The notes: a model not told the origin generated them from the sequence alone. Positions 38,096 through 52,700 are shown, counted from the stretch's first letter. The stretch is 64,000 nucleotides of DNA from Trichobilharzia regenti (GCA_944472135.2 CALYDD020000393.1:310001-374000), one strand, 5' to 3'. A program made the numbers and translations.

Positions 38096-40017
38096 AAGCG
38101 AAGATTACATCAGTGATTCTCCTACACCAGTACAATACGTTTATGCGGTTGTCAGAGTGTCAATGTCAGGAACATTGATAAAGTCGAATTTCAGCAAAGA
38201 AGAACCGGACGAATTGTTTTTCTTAGTAAACTGGTGTCTGTTATGTACGTGCAAATGAGGATACATGATCATTTTTAATAAATACAGTCAACAGCGTTTT
38301 TGTAGAACAGCAAATGCCTATGCAGAGCCTCAGATAGAAAATGATAATTGAAGATAGTATCATCCCGTTTTCTCCAATAAACTTCCAAGAGAAAATTGCC
38401 TTGTGAGTGAGTGAAAAATCACTTGCTTAATTTGTCGTACACTTTCAAGGAACATGAATAATTCTACTATTGGAATCTGTCATGGGATCTCTTATAAGAC
38501 TACACAATATCTGGCATCATCATTTATGGATACCAAGTCTGGTGCTTTAACTACACGACCAGTAATTTGGACAGCAATCGTATTGATCAGTTATTCTAGT
38601 CAAGATGTGGTCACAAGAATTAAAATCCCCACAGACTTAAGATAGAGAACCTGAAAGCGTGGGAGAAGTGAATTCCGCATAGTGAACATACCTGAGAAAT
38701 TTCAGTCTGGTACGACGTAAATATATGTTGTGTACATGCTAGAATATTGATTCGAATGTTCCGGACGACGCTTACTGATGCGATCTATATTTTTACTGGA
38801 AAGATTTAAACATACGTGATTGTGAGTCAACTACATGGCACTAATAATGGTAGCTACTCCTCCCTCAACGTCTCTCTCTTCAAGCTCTGTCTATCTCGCC
38901 TTGATGCTTCGGGTTTGTGAGCGATAGTCAGACATATATCCTCCTCTTTTCAGTCCTCAAAGTATGCTGCGTGATGCAGTTAATCACAGTCAGAAATTCA
39001 GCTTTGTGAGTCTTACGTTGTCAGTGTATGCAAAAACTGTCATCACAATGACGCACATTAACAAATTCATTTCGTACGATATTCAACCATGTTATACGTC
39101 CTCATAATTTATCTACATTGATTACGAAAATTAAGCATTCACGACTGTACGCTGTCATGAGTTCAAATGTTTAGGTGATGTTTATTCAAAATGTGTTTTA
39201 GTGACGAAATTCTAAGGTGGATAAACTGGAATTATGCTCCACAATGAAGGGGAATTCAGGTTAAAGGAAATCAGAAGAGTCAGATTTAACGAATCTCAAA
39301 AATGAAGGGAAAATAGTTATCGGAAAAGCAACTCAATAGTAGATGTGCACAAACTGGACCATATCATGAAATTCAACGAGCAGATTGAAAGAAGTCTATA
39401 TGAAGAGATCAGAATTCGAAAAAATAATTTTAGCTGATCAACACTTTGCAACGACTGACAGCTCACCACATAAGTCAACCGATTAGAGCGGTGTGAATCA
39501 GGTAATCAGGACATGGAAATTTAGCTAGTAGTAGCATGACTCCCTTTAGGAAAATGAATAGCTGAAAGGAAGTTTATGGGTCGTAGGCCACGCACCAACA
39601 GACAATCACAAAACGGGATGACAAAGCCACAATGCTAAATCAATAAAATTAAACAGAGGAGTAGGTTGATCAATGAATCTTTGTCCATCGACGTTCCAAT
39701 AAACACCTGCAACAAGGATGACTCAGTACCAGAAACAGAAATATGTAAAATGCCATTACCAGTAAAATCAAAAGATAACAGGTAATAGTAATATAAAAGT
39801 GAGGTCTAAAATCGTAATGTGGACGAGTCAGTGGCATCATGAGCAGAACACTGTGCTCTAAGAGCCATTAGTAAATTAAACAGCATCACTGTGTTTTTAC
39901 AAATGAAATTATTTCGTGATGGAATTATACTCCCTCTGAGTGACCGATCTATAGGCTAACCGAGAAGTTGGCCAAAGAAGCACTAAAAGCAGGAATTAAG
40001 AAAAGCTTTTAAAGTGA
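38096..40017. other. Unassigned insertion in R copy 3
   Basis: Interrupts the R repeat between the points equal to 27250 and 28050 of copy 2. No recognised family; short open frames only. Confidence 0.4.
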
Positions 40018-40260
40018 AGTGGTGGTGAAGGCACCAGGCGAAAACACTAATCAGCATCAGCTACAGCAATCTAAAGAGACATTCCTCTTTCAATTATCTT
40101 AATCAAGGAGTATCATTTCCCCTGTGGATGGCATGGATGAGGCCACATAGGATCGAGTCGGGGAGGCGAAATAGGAATTCATTACTCTGAAATCGGCGTA
40201 AGTATCGGTACCACTCAAGATCAGAACAACATTCGAATTCCTAACACAAACTTTAAAGCA
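40018..40260 (+). repeat. R repeat copy 3, distal end
   Basis: Direct match to 28050-28290 and inverted match to 1-270, including the TCGGGGAGGCGAAA stretch. Confidence 0.75.
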
Positions 40261-40682
40261 GTGCTGATATATGTTTCAGGGACTTAATCATGTTTCACAA
40301 AAGCATTTTTAGCAACATGCAGATTTTCATCAACATCTGTCTCCGTTCTACACTTAGGATTAATGGCCAGTCAGAAATAATAAGCATGAAGTAACTGTAA
40401 CAGCGAACCAACCAACAGCATGACGCTTGACTAACATTCAGAATGAAATGTAAGTGGCCTAAGTATGCTCTGGAGATGGCTTCAAGTAGCATCCAACGCT
40501 ATTTCCTCAAATAGTTGTTAGACGATATGTGGTCACTTGGGCTTTCAATAATAAAGTGGATAAGGGTGTAGTTCAGTGGATATTGTAAACATTCAGAAAT
40601 TTCATTTTAATAAAAAAGAAATCAATAAGAATCGAATACACAAAAGAGTAAGGAACGTTATTCATTCACATTCTCCAACTGT

Positions 40683-40749
40683 TCATGTTCTCAAAATTTT
40701 AGTTGGGCAGAAACCTGGACCGTTGATTGGATGAGCTTCTATGTTGTTA
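40683..40749 (-). CDS. GH20 gene exon 11 (terminal, block B copy)
   Basis: A 67-nt terminal exon starting with T, so the codon split TA|T becomes Tyr rather than a stop. It encodes [20 protein letters not shown] and then a TGA stop. The HPxxGPGFC tail with its Cys is the conserved hexosaminidase C-terminus. Confidence 0.85.
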
Positions 40750-43700
40750 CTGAAATAAATCGTCAAACAAAACATAGAAATTTACAATCAGCTTTCTTAT
40801 CTCATATATCGAATAACTAGTATAGGTAGACAGCAATAATGCGTATAAAAATTTAAATATTCCTCGTTAAATTGTTATGTTGCGTGTGCATACATCAGTT
40901 CACCTACTTTTTGAAGTCGGATACATTGGTTGATCGACGCGTATCCTTTCTGAAAAAGTTGAAGAATAATATACTGCTCGTGGTTGCATATATGTAGTAA
41001 CTCTTCTTTACGGAGTAGGAAAATCAAATATCTAGCGATCACCGATCATTCCATCTCAACAAACGCCTCCTTCAAAGTAATCGGCGAAGTGAGGAATAAC
41101 CTAACAAGGACAAAACTCTGTCTTCTCCTTTCCATTGCTGAAGCCTTAACTATTCATCTAGGAAAACCGGTGATATGCCTACAAAATGAAGTTATTCAAT
41201 TATATCTAATATCATGGCTACAATTGTGTTGATTTCTACTCACTGGATTTTAGTTTGTTTGATTTTCTATCTCTGTATAACTCTCGTATGTCTCTGGGAT
41301 TCCTACGTAACTCGGTATTTTACTTCGTTCCATTTGCATCCTGATTGAACAATTTATCTCTGATACATTAATTTAGCTCCTCAAAGGCATTGACAAATAT
41401 GGACAACTACTTTTGTGACAGCTCATCACTTTCGTTGCTACAGTCCAATGAGAAGAAATGCATATTAATGCGATTTTACAGCTAACCTGGAGAATTCACT
41501 CACAAAAAAGAGCCTCTTTGCTGAACTACGTGTTTCGTCTTCAAATTGTTATGTATCGAGTTAGGCGATTTGCTGACAGTTTCAGATACGAAACCAGCAA
41601 ATTAATCATCAGGGTTAAATCACAGTCTTCACTAGCACCTTAACAACATTCATCATGTGCAGCGAAGAGCTCTGAGATGTTTAATACATCCCATGAGGTA
41701 GACTCGTTTGGTGGACTTCACTTTCCTATGAACTAATCTGACAGATCTTTGAATTTTGCATTCGACTTAACCATGCAATATGGAAATAACTGCAGCTGGT
41801 TAAATTTTCTGATTTCCGTGCTTGTGCTAATATTATATGCAACTGAAGTGAAGTAAGATCAGATTCTCCGTTGGAAACACAATGGGTGCCGCACACTTTT
41901 CCGCGGGGTCAAGATACGATGTAAACTGCGATTCAACAGTGAAAGAAGTGAATAAATCTAACAGTGAGTATTTCTGAATAAAAGCCATGGCACTAACATG
42001 TTGCAGTATTACTTCAGAATATACATGATTACGCATGAATAAAAGAATACAAGGACTCACTAGAGCATTCTGCATCGAAGTTCACCAATTCGTTGTGAGA
42101 ATTCTTCACTTGTCTCAGGGTTTTCGACCATAATCTTTCAGCTACAGCAGCACCTCTGGGCCTGCATATGTATGTCACAGAGATGAGAGAGGATACTTCG
42201 TTGTAGTAAATAAAGCAAGGAAAATAATGCCATACTAAATGTTTTTGTTAGGCTCTTCAAAAATCTGTCCGTCATAAACTGGATGTCTCCCTGCATCATT
42301 TCTGGATGAGTCTCGCCTTTGTAGCATATTCGAAGGCGTATCACTCGATATCTACCCAGCTGTGCCATCCGTTGATGAAAAGATGTGAGGCTAAGAGAGG
42401 CCAGCGTCAACGTAGCCTGAAAGTTCAGTAATGATCATTTGATATCGAAATCAGTAGGACCGTCAGCTCCATCCTTAGCGGTTAACACTCAAAAATAGTA
42501 ACTGTTAAAATATGCGATAGCTTGACAATAGTCATAGGAGTACTGTTAATCACAATTCATCTTTATGATATTTGTTTGATGATTGCTTAGCAGTAGAGTC
42601 CCATCGATTTCTTCATCCTGTTTCATCTGAACCTGAAGGGATGTTGTTGAATGCTCATATTCTAGCAGAGAGTCAGCACTGGGCTACTTTGTAATTTTCT
42701 GCTACAAGAGGCATTTTCACTCAGTTGTCTTGTCGACTTCAAAAGTCCCTAAATACACTTGGTTCATTTTCACCTAACCCACTCTCAAACCATTTTGTTC
42801 AGTGGTTGAAAACCGACAGCACCAGAAGGGCATTGTGGGTTATACGAACGGTACTTACCATGCTACAGTGATCGCATTGATTTCATCCACACTTGTGCCC
42901 CACAGTGTAGCTTCACCACCGATGACTAATGATGCCTCCTCGTCTGAGCCTGTAAAAGACATGATAATTATTATTATCACCGCAGGAAGGTAATGGACTG
43001 AATGACGATTAGTGTAATTTTCAAATTCAGGTGTGCCGAGTTTACTGGTGAACGAAACATTTGCTATTCGGATGGTCTTATATGTTAGGGTTTGATGTGT
43101 TGCTGTCGTCTGAATAAGAGCAGTCGGCACTACCGATAAAGTTAGACACTGAGTTTTGATTTGGAAATGGTTAGTTAAATAACTATTTAAGGATGTGCTA
43201 TATTTGAGGCGTCGGAAAAGCTTGACTGATCTTCATAGCTCTGAAATGAGTCTCGAACTTCGATGTACTCAGCATAAAGAACAAATTCTGATTTTCAGCA
43301 GAAATGTCAAGTCAGTCACTACTTATATATGGATCAGTGTCACGAGAAGCATTTCCAACGAGTTGCAGACTTTTATTAACAGCTGCTCTCTCTGGCTCCA
43401 TATTGAAGGTCAAGTTGCTGGCGAGAAGGCACCCTTTGGGTTCCTAGTGGAACATAGGGCTTCAACTTCACGTCTGCTCTTACTTCTGTCTTCCGAGAAA
43501 GCATTAGCAACAAGAAAGTCTGCGAACAAACCAATCAAGAATCCACCGTGCAACAAGTGTTTAGGAGAAAGTGGACAGTGATACGGAACACGCTGAGTAT
43601 ACCATCGAGTAAACTTTTATACTCGGTCATCGCAGTTTCATCCGTATTAACAGAAAAAAGCCGTATATATCCATTTGCAAGGAAAACACCCAATTACATT

Positions 43701-46700
43701 TACTTACCACTTTATCTCCATTCTTAACATAACGTTCTATCCACCCATCGTCCAAAAATTATTTGTACACGAGATCAGGATGAAATTCGCACCCACATTT
43801 ATGCACAAAATTCATGCTGGAGCTGCAATAACTGCAGGTTATGTAATCCAACGAATGATTTGCGTTCAAGACGATTGGTACGAACTCACTTCATAATGTT
43901 GGCCCTGTTTTCATCGCTACTTTTAGTCGTCACTTTGCAAATCAGGTAGACACTATGACATAAGCAGCAGACCACAAGGTTAAAATTGTGATGGTCTTAC
44001 ATTCTCACAGTGCTAGTCTAGCTGAGTCATTAATGAATTCTTCTATCGCATGAAATGTCCTATTGGTGGATGTGATTAGACTGTGTCAGATTAAATGACA
44101 TTTGTGTCGAAGGTGGGAGAAACAAAGACCATATGAAACTGTCATGAAAAAGTTGGATTAAACTCACAAGAATAGAAGAAACCCCACGTTCAAAATACAT
44201 TCTATGCCTAATTCGTATGAAACACCTAAATCGATCTCGAATAGGCACACAGCAGCCAAACCGGAATGAATAAATTGAACCATACGGTCCCGACCAGGAT
44301 AATGATGACAATGCAGTCGGACAATCTGGAAGACTGACCTCATGCAACCGATATATTTGCTTAATTGTTAACTTGTATCTCCAAGGTACGTGGGATTTAT
44401 AAATGATCTACTAATCAATAATGCAGGCGAATTGTTGAGGCGGAGTGTCTCATCCTTCCAACTACATTTAGGTGGGTTCTGACAATCACAATTAATTGAC
44501 GAACCAATACTGGTGTCGAGCTCACTAATCATCAGTTTTCCTACTGAAGCCCACATAAAATAATTCACCAATCACTCTTCTTTCACATCAAGTTCCTGTT
44601 GAAAGAAAGCGAGCTACCGATAGACATGTAGTTACAAATTGCCAATTATTCAGGATTATTTTGATTCTGGCGCCATGAAATTCTGAACATCTACCTTCTA
44701 GTCTACCTCAATTTCGAACGATCCTCCTCAGGTACACATTTTTTAAAAATTTTAACCACCACTCATTAACACTGTTGCCAACCTGACCTACTCTGAATTC
44801 TACTCAACTGTATTACGTCATCCAATTCACTTAATCAATTCTATTTTATTTTCTATCTTAAGGTTTTCTCCAAGCCAAATAATACTTACATTACATAATT
44901 ATTATACTTTATAAATCTAATGTACAACACACAAACAAAACTGTATATATATGCGATTGTACAGCTCAGTGAATGAATTCGCCAAAAAGAGTCTCTTCGC
45001 CTAACACCTTCTTTTCTTTTATATGACATTACACATTTTTTGTTGAATGTGAGACAGAAATCTGAGTTCCCATTTGGGACATATTTGTCATCGAGGCGCA
45101 TGCATACTCCACCAGACTTAGATTCATTACTGAACCATTGCTTTTGAGGATGTGCTTGTTCAGTGATTTGGAGTCTGCAGTTACACCACCAAGCTCACAT
45201 TATACAACAACACTTAAAGCATCGGACTGACCTACATATTCTCTCTATTATTTTTGAACTACTAAACTTTAGAATCCTGAGTTGTTACCTATATGACACA
45301 TACTGTGTAATTTCAAATTACCAACCGATTCACACTCACAAATGACGAATAAGCTCCACATTATGCAAATCCAACAGATAATGTCAACACATAAGTTTGG
45401 TTAATGACACTGGTAAATCAACTAACCTCCAAATTCTCTGATATCTTGTTCGTAGTATTTTTTCCAATCATATTCGATTTGTAGATCATCGAAATTCCAA
45501 TCACCAGTCACTATGACCTTAAATTTTTTTCCGGTAGCAATTTGGGTATTTCCTTTCCAGTCGAAGCTTTTCCAAACATGAATAACTGCACTTTCGTCAC
45601 CCTGTAAGATGGAACCAAACATTTATACAAATACTGGTTGTTTGTTGGACGAACACAAATGTCATTCAATGAGAGAAATTTACAATCAGATGGTAATCCA
45701 GAAAGTGGGAGACACCTTATTGTAAGAATGCAAGATTTCGATTGAACGGTGATTGTAAGGAGGGATTTCTTAGCTATCTGAGATGTCTAAAGCCTATCTT
45801 TGAAGAGAAGTTAGGTGTTAGGCGTTTGTCTATCTTTAATGGAAAAAATACAGATTTGGATCGTTTTCCAAAATCTGAAATACGCAATCAACCAGCTACT
45901 GCTCTATTTTCAAATCTAAGGTCTTTGAATTTCTGGAAGAGGTATGTCATTTCTGGATTCCTCACTCCAAAGTATCCAATGTCTTACGTCTGACCCTTGG
46001 AGTTGGCGCTGACTGATTTCTAATAATCAAGATTGCAGTGTGATCGCCAAGCTAGATGAAGACTTATAAAATGAGCAGTCACTACTTGGCTTTCTTCGAT
46101 TTGAAAATAAAGCTAGGCAGAACACTTGTCATCCCTGAAGTTAATGTCTTCAGGAAATTAGCACACTTTAACAGCTATCCTGGCACTAGATCAATCAGTT
46201 TCACGTTATGTTATAGCAAATTGAACAAACTGCTTCGATAATACAAATGACAGTCGCATCAATACATCAGAGCTTTTCTATATGTTTAAAATGAAGTTTA
46301 ATCGGTGCACACATAACTAATAATTGGTTTCAAGTATCTTCTAGAACCATAAAATATGCAAATAGACGTTATTTTTTATTATAATGTACAACTATAGACT
46401 TTTCAGCACGAGTTATCTATCGGTAACCGTAATGTAGCAGGTCAACCATTGATATCAAGTGTACATCAAGCGGTGATTGAAACTTGCCCTCGTGCATGGT
46501 CGGCGAGCTTCCTGACAGCTGTACCACCGACACACAATGGCGACAATGAAATAAGTAGCCTTTCCGTATTATTCATTCTACTGAAGAACGTGAAGCTTAT
46601 TTCATCTTCCTTGAGACTACCCACTTCACCGAATAATATCATCACCAGTGAGGCGGAGACTAGGTCATCAACATGTGGTGAGATCTAATAGCTTTAATGT

Positions 46701-49700
46701 CGTAGAAAACCAACTGAAGTGATGTAGTAAGTAGGAAATCCACAACTGTTCAATAGATGAAACTGTCTCTGGTGGCCTTCTAATTAATTTTCCCGCAATC
46801 AGATCAAATGACTCAACTCAGCGAGTGTAATGCGAAGATTTTGAGGGAAAGCACAAAGATTGATTTATTCTGTTTGGGTCAGCCGACTTTTCAGAACATG
46901 AGAATTTAGCCTGATTTATCATACTAAATCCTTTTGTATAACTTTCTCGGGAACTGACTTTGACGCGCTTTTCGATTTGTACGCTACATTTGCCCAGTTA
47001 CATAAAACTCTTATTTTTTATGGAGTTTCTTACCGAAAAGTTGTGGAACTTATTGTAATCTTGTTGACCAATAATGCCTATAAGTGTCTGCTTGCCATTT
47101 TGTGACTGTCCAACACTAACTATTATCTATAATCGTACATATTGATGGATTTACATGTCTAAGTCGGCTCAAGTCAGTGAGTCTATGATTTTGGTATAAT
47201 TTTGGTTAACTATATCTGACTGTGATAATACTGCTGAGGTTATTTTTTTCTTTTATTGTTGTTGTTGCTGCCCTTCCTGTTGCGAATTATTTTCCTTTTG
47301 CTGGTGTTGTTCTGATTACTTTATTGCTTGTTTTCCTGATTTTAAGTGGAGCAACCCACAAGGTCGCTACATGGGTGTCACCAGATGAGCGAACTAAAAC
47401 TAAGTTGACCTCATCTCAATCTCAGGGAATTGAAAGCGCCGCCTACTGGACACAAAAGTAAGAAGAGGAGCAGACATTGGCTCAGACCACTATCTCGTAC
47501 AAGGGACAATGCAAATCAAATTAAAAGCTTTCAGAGAAACAGGAGCTGCAGACAGATCACAAGCCAAGTTCAATACTAAACAACCGAAGGATCAGGATAT
47601 AACAGACATCTTCACTGAGAACTATCGGAAAAAGGTGGAGACATAAATCAACACTGGAGAAGAGACCAGTACTGAAAAGTACTAGAACAAGTTGGTAGGT
47701 GTGCGGAGTCAAATCTGCCCGGAAACTTTAGGCAGAAAGAAGAGACAGAACAAAGTGTGGCTCAACACGGACACACTGAGATTAATAGAAGAGAGAAGGA
47801 TAGTGAAACAAAACATTATCCAGTGCACCGACGAACAACAAAAACAGCAGTTGAATGCAAACTACAATACGCTGAACAAAGGGAAGACAAAAGAAAATAT
47901 TATGAAGCCATGGAAAGTGAATCAGAACAAACTGCAGTGCAAGCAAAGGAGACCTCGCCACACTCTACCAAACAACTAGGCTCCTATCCTGAAAAAGCTC
48001 GACACAAATCAATCCAGTGAAGGATGACAATGGAAAGTCAATCACCAAAGAGCTGGAGCAAAGAAAACACTGGGCTGAACACTTCAAAAGACTTCTAAAT
48101 CGAACGCCAACTACAATGCGCCCAATAATACCAATGGCGGAAGCGGAACTACCAGTGAACATCGACCCCTCGACGAAATCAGAAGTCCTGAACGCAATCA
48201 AGATGCTAAAAGCTGGAAAAGTACCAGGACCAGATGGAATTCCAACAGAAGCATTGAAAATGGACCCAGAGACAACAGCGGACTTGATGACGCCATTGCT
48301 GCAGAAGGTGTGGAAAAAGGGCAAAGTACCTGAGGATTGGAAGGAGGGATATTTATTCAAACTACAAAAGAAAGCAGACTTAAGTCAATGCGAAAACTAG
48401 CGCGGAATTATGCTCCTGTCCATTCCAAGCAAACTACTAAGCCGCATCATCCAGGAGAGTATCAAACAAGCCCTGGATGTTAACCTTCGACCTGTACGTG
48501 CTGGATTCAGGAGAAACAAGTCATGTATTGATCAAATCGTCACAATACGGATCATCATTGAACAAAGTTTGGAATGGAAGTCACCTCTCTATCTCAACTT
48601 CATCGACTTTGAAAAGGCATTCGATAGCGTCGATCGAGAGGTGATTTGGCAGCTATTTCGCTAATACGGGATGCCATCGACAATTATATATCTCATTCAA
48701 CAGTTATACGACAATGCTGCATGCCAAGTAATCCACAACGGGAAACTTACATAATCCCTCGACGAAGTGAAGACGGGAATAAGAGAAGGCTGGCTGCCTA
48801 ATATCACCGGTGATCTTCCTGATTGCAGTAGACTGGATAATGCGACAGACAACGGCAACCAACGAGGGAACAAGCATAAAATGGACTCACACAAAAATCT
48901 TGGAGGATCAGGACTTCGCTGATGATATATGTCTGATTTCCAACAAACTGGAAGATATGCAAGTGAAAAGCAACAAGCTGGCAGAAGTAGCATCCGGGGA
49001 AGATAGGACTTCAGGTGAACATAAGGAAAACGTAGATAATGAAGATTCCTGGCCAACACCAACAGCAACAACAACAACAACAGACAACAATCAGCCGGCA
49101 TAAATGGGAGGAAGCTGAAAGAAACAACCTCCTTTACCTACTTACCAGGGAAGTGTCGTTTCAACTACAGGCGGAAGTGACGAGGAATCAAAGCCAGAAT
49201 CGGGAAGCAAGACAAGCTTTCATTACTCTTAAGTATGTGTGAAGGTCAACAGAACTCAGCATGACAATGAGAGTAAGATCCGGATTTTCAACTCCAATAT
49301 GATGTCAGTCAGTGCTACTTACTATGCGGATGGATCAGAGACTTGGCGCGTCATGAAGAGCACCTCAAACAAACTCCAGACATTCATTAACAGGTGTCTT
49401 CGCTCAATACTCAAGATCAAATGGCCAGAAAAGATCAGTAACAGAGATCTTTAGCAGTGAACCAACCAGGGACTGATTGTGCAACAAATAAGCAGAAAGG
49501 AATGGAGGTGGATTGTCTGGTCATACTCTGAGAAAACAAATCATCAAGTGACATCACTAGACAAGCCCTAGAGTAGAACTCGAAAGGGAAGCGGCGAGTT
49601 GGTCGTCAGTGCAAGGATGACTTGGAAGAGGTGATGTGAAGAGGAGATGAAGGCATGTGGGCAGACTTGGAGCGGGGTGAAAAAGTTGGCAGAGAACCGA

Positions 49701-52700
49701 AGGCAATGGATACGCGCGGCTGAAGCCCATCAAGGAATGAGTTTGTTTTTCATATTATCGTAGCAATGAGTTAAATTTTCAAAGATTTAGGTTTTCAGCC
49801 AAACAATCAACCTTTCTCTTTTTAAAGGTTAAGGAGTAGCTGATGAGCTAGAAAACCAGTTGACCATTCACAGCTGATCATCCAATCACTATTCATGAAA
49901 CTAACCAGCATCGGATGAGTCCTATAGATATAATAAAACACCATTGACGGGAATCTGAGAAATATCTCCATTATTGGGATCATGATATGAGAAAGAGTCC
50001 CCAAGAATAAACAAGGCTATAAATTTATGCTAATACTCTTAGATGCTTATGAACAATAGGCGTTTACTGAATCACAACCCACCTAGTGAAGTAATCACAT
50101 CTGATAGTGTTGTGCGTGTAGATAAAAAATTACTACCAAGCGCATCTCCCAGCACTTACCTGATATCCGTCATCTAAAACCTCTTGATATAAAATAGGTG
50201 TAATCGAAGGATTTCGGTCAGCAACACTTTTGACAATTTCGACAAGTTTCGACGAGTAATAATTCACTAACTTGGAAGAATTACCCGAGAATCCCATGTT
50301 TTGCATGAATTCAACTATTTCTGGATTCGAAATCCTAAAGCAAAGAACGCAGGAACACAATAAGTTTAATTTTCCCATGTCCTTCGTCAGTGATTTTTAG
50401 AAACCGAATTTTCTATCGAAATAGCTATCCAAATCACTGATGATAGCCTGTTTATTGCAGAAAACGAATCCACGTTTTTAACGTTTATTCACGAAAGAAC
50501 GGCAGTGGGCAAGCGAAGCGGCAAAACCCAGTCAGATACACGGAAGGTCATTCATGAATCAGAACGCCTTAAAATTCGCGAAGAAGACATCGTTCCCACT
50601 TGGTTGCCAATCTCATCCTTGGCATCTTTTTAACCGTTAACCACCTCTGAATGATCATATCACACTATTTTGTAGAGAACCAATAGATTAATTGGAATCA
50701 CCTACAGATGTTTCATTTCTTCACTTCATATTTCTGACTGTTTGAGTGAAATGTGGATTCTACAAAAACTTTAGTTGAGGATTTTTCGTTTCACTCATTG
50801 GGAGGAGGAGAATAAAATCGATGAGTACAGAATTACTCAGGGTTTCGTGAAAATGTTGACAGTGGGCAGAAGAAATAATCCTGTACTATGAGAAGCAATC
50901 AAATAAAGTTCATGATAACAATAAAAGTAATTGGTTACAGGATTTCATCATGAGCTGACATTGGTTACAGAACCATTGGAAAACCTGGTTAGAGGTTAGA
51001 ATTGATGGGCCATTGGATAGGGTCCCAGTGGCTTAATGGTTTACGAGCTCACTCGCCTGGTATCAGAGGGTGCTGGGTTCGACCCTGGTACGTACTTTTG
51101 AAGAGTCTCAAACTAGGATGAAACAGTCGTCCAGTACTCCCAGGTTTCCGAATGGTTCTCTAACTAATGTCAGCTCATGATGAAATCCTGTAACCAGTCA
51201 ACCAAATCCCTACAAACCAATACTTGAATAAAGGTAATCATGGTTTTTTTCCAAACAGCACTTCTTATGCAGTCTGGAATTTTCAGAATGTAGTACAGCA
51301 TATAATACATCTGATTCTGTATCTACACAGTGCAAGTAGAAACAGTTGAACAGGGTATTTATATTGGTAATATTGTTGAAAAGAATATAGAACATCAGAT
51401 TAGAATTGTTTGGTTGATATAGAAAGACCAAGAAAGATTGCGAGAAATACACGATTCCAGGTATTTAAAATCCGAGTTAGTTTAGATTTATGTGAGATCT
51501 ATAAAACTAGAATCATGGAAATGAACTAGTTTTTGTAAGTTGTGCTAGTGTCCGAAGGTGAAGTCACATCCTCTTGGTGAAGTGAAGTAGGGCATTCAGC
51601 AAACAAATAATGCGTCATAAGTCCCTTCTGCGGCTCAGTTGTAAATTATGCCATCAACAGGAATGAAATGTTTGACAATGTATTTATGATATTAGATGGA
51701 AGGATATCATATCAATAAGTTAGTTAAAATGGTACCGTCACATCCGCTTTTATGCATGATGGGTCTTGATCAATAAATAGTAAAGATATGAATCACCGAT
51801 CTTCATGCCTAATTTATGAACCTGAATATATGTCTCCTATAAAGTGAGATGTGTTTCTGTTTTATTGAATCCGCCGGTGATTTCATTAGGGATATGCATA
51901 ACTGAAGACTTCAAATGAAACATTATTGACTCACAATTGCCACCAAAATCAACGCCGTATCATTTTATTCGGAATATGCTCACATTCACATGCAAATGTT
52001 TAGTTCAGATTCTCTTCACCATGACCTTTATTAAAACAGTTGTATTGAAAGGCAGATACAAAAGCCTCCATACATTGTTCACGGTGTATAAAACATTCAG
52101 GCTAATGATAAGAAGCCTTGAGAACTATTCTGTCAAATGCCATTCACAATGCATACAGTATTGTTTTCGAGGACTAATCATGACTCAGAGATGACTGAAC
52201 AAAAATTGCAGACAAACTGTATGTTTTATATATATTTTTATACCTTCATTATTTTAATTTCAACTATTTTCCTCAAGAGGTTTGGAAGTGTACGACGAAC
52301 GAAACATGAGAATCATTCATTTCAGATTGGCTGAGATTCAAATAAATATAACGCTTAAGTAGTGATAAAATGTACTAGATGAGACGAATTCAACCTGTTG
52401 TCATTTGAAACCAGAAGACGTTTTCCTTCAGAATACTTTGAGAATTTCGGGGTGTCCTAACGTGTCTCCTCAATGAAATGTGAAATTAAATATGAGTAAA
52501 CTCACCAACAGACAGAACTTATGTCATTGCCTCCAAGATGAATGTAATTATCATAAAATCGGCTGGTGACTTCTGTAAACAGATTTTTCAAAAATTCAAA
52601 TGTAGAATCCCTTGCTGGATTCAATGGACCCAGTCGTGCAGTTGGCTTAGAGTCTTCATACCATTTTGTTAGTAAGTCTGGATATGCCTTTCCCCATGAC

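Larger units (their letters stand above)
40560..44300. repeat. Block B of the tandem duplication (GH20 3' end)
   Basis: The direct counterpart of block A (28700-34960). It lacks the PLE and the SINE and so supplies the empty site for both. It carries exons 9-11 of the minus-strand GH20 gene. Confidence 0.85.

Noticed and set aside
45742..45993. 83-aa plus-strand frame in GH20 intron 7
   Set aside because: No recognisable motif and no paralogue in the window.
47222..47461. Hydrophobic 79-aa frame that looks like a membrane protein
   Set aside because: The hydrophobic part comes from a T-rich tract and the rest ([15 protein letters not shown]) is RTE endonuclease.
47965..49101. Long minus-strand frames (131 and 134 aa)
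   Set aside because: Antisense shadows of the RTE ORF; the Leu-rich part is the complement of a CAA repeat.
51020..51090. tRNA-like sequence with box A and box B
   Set aside because: It is the head of a SINE and does not fold into a full cloverleaf with an acceptor stem; not annotated as a tRNA gene.
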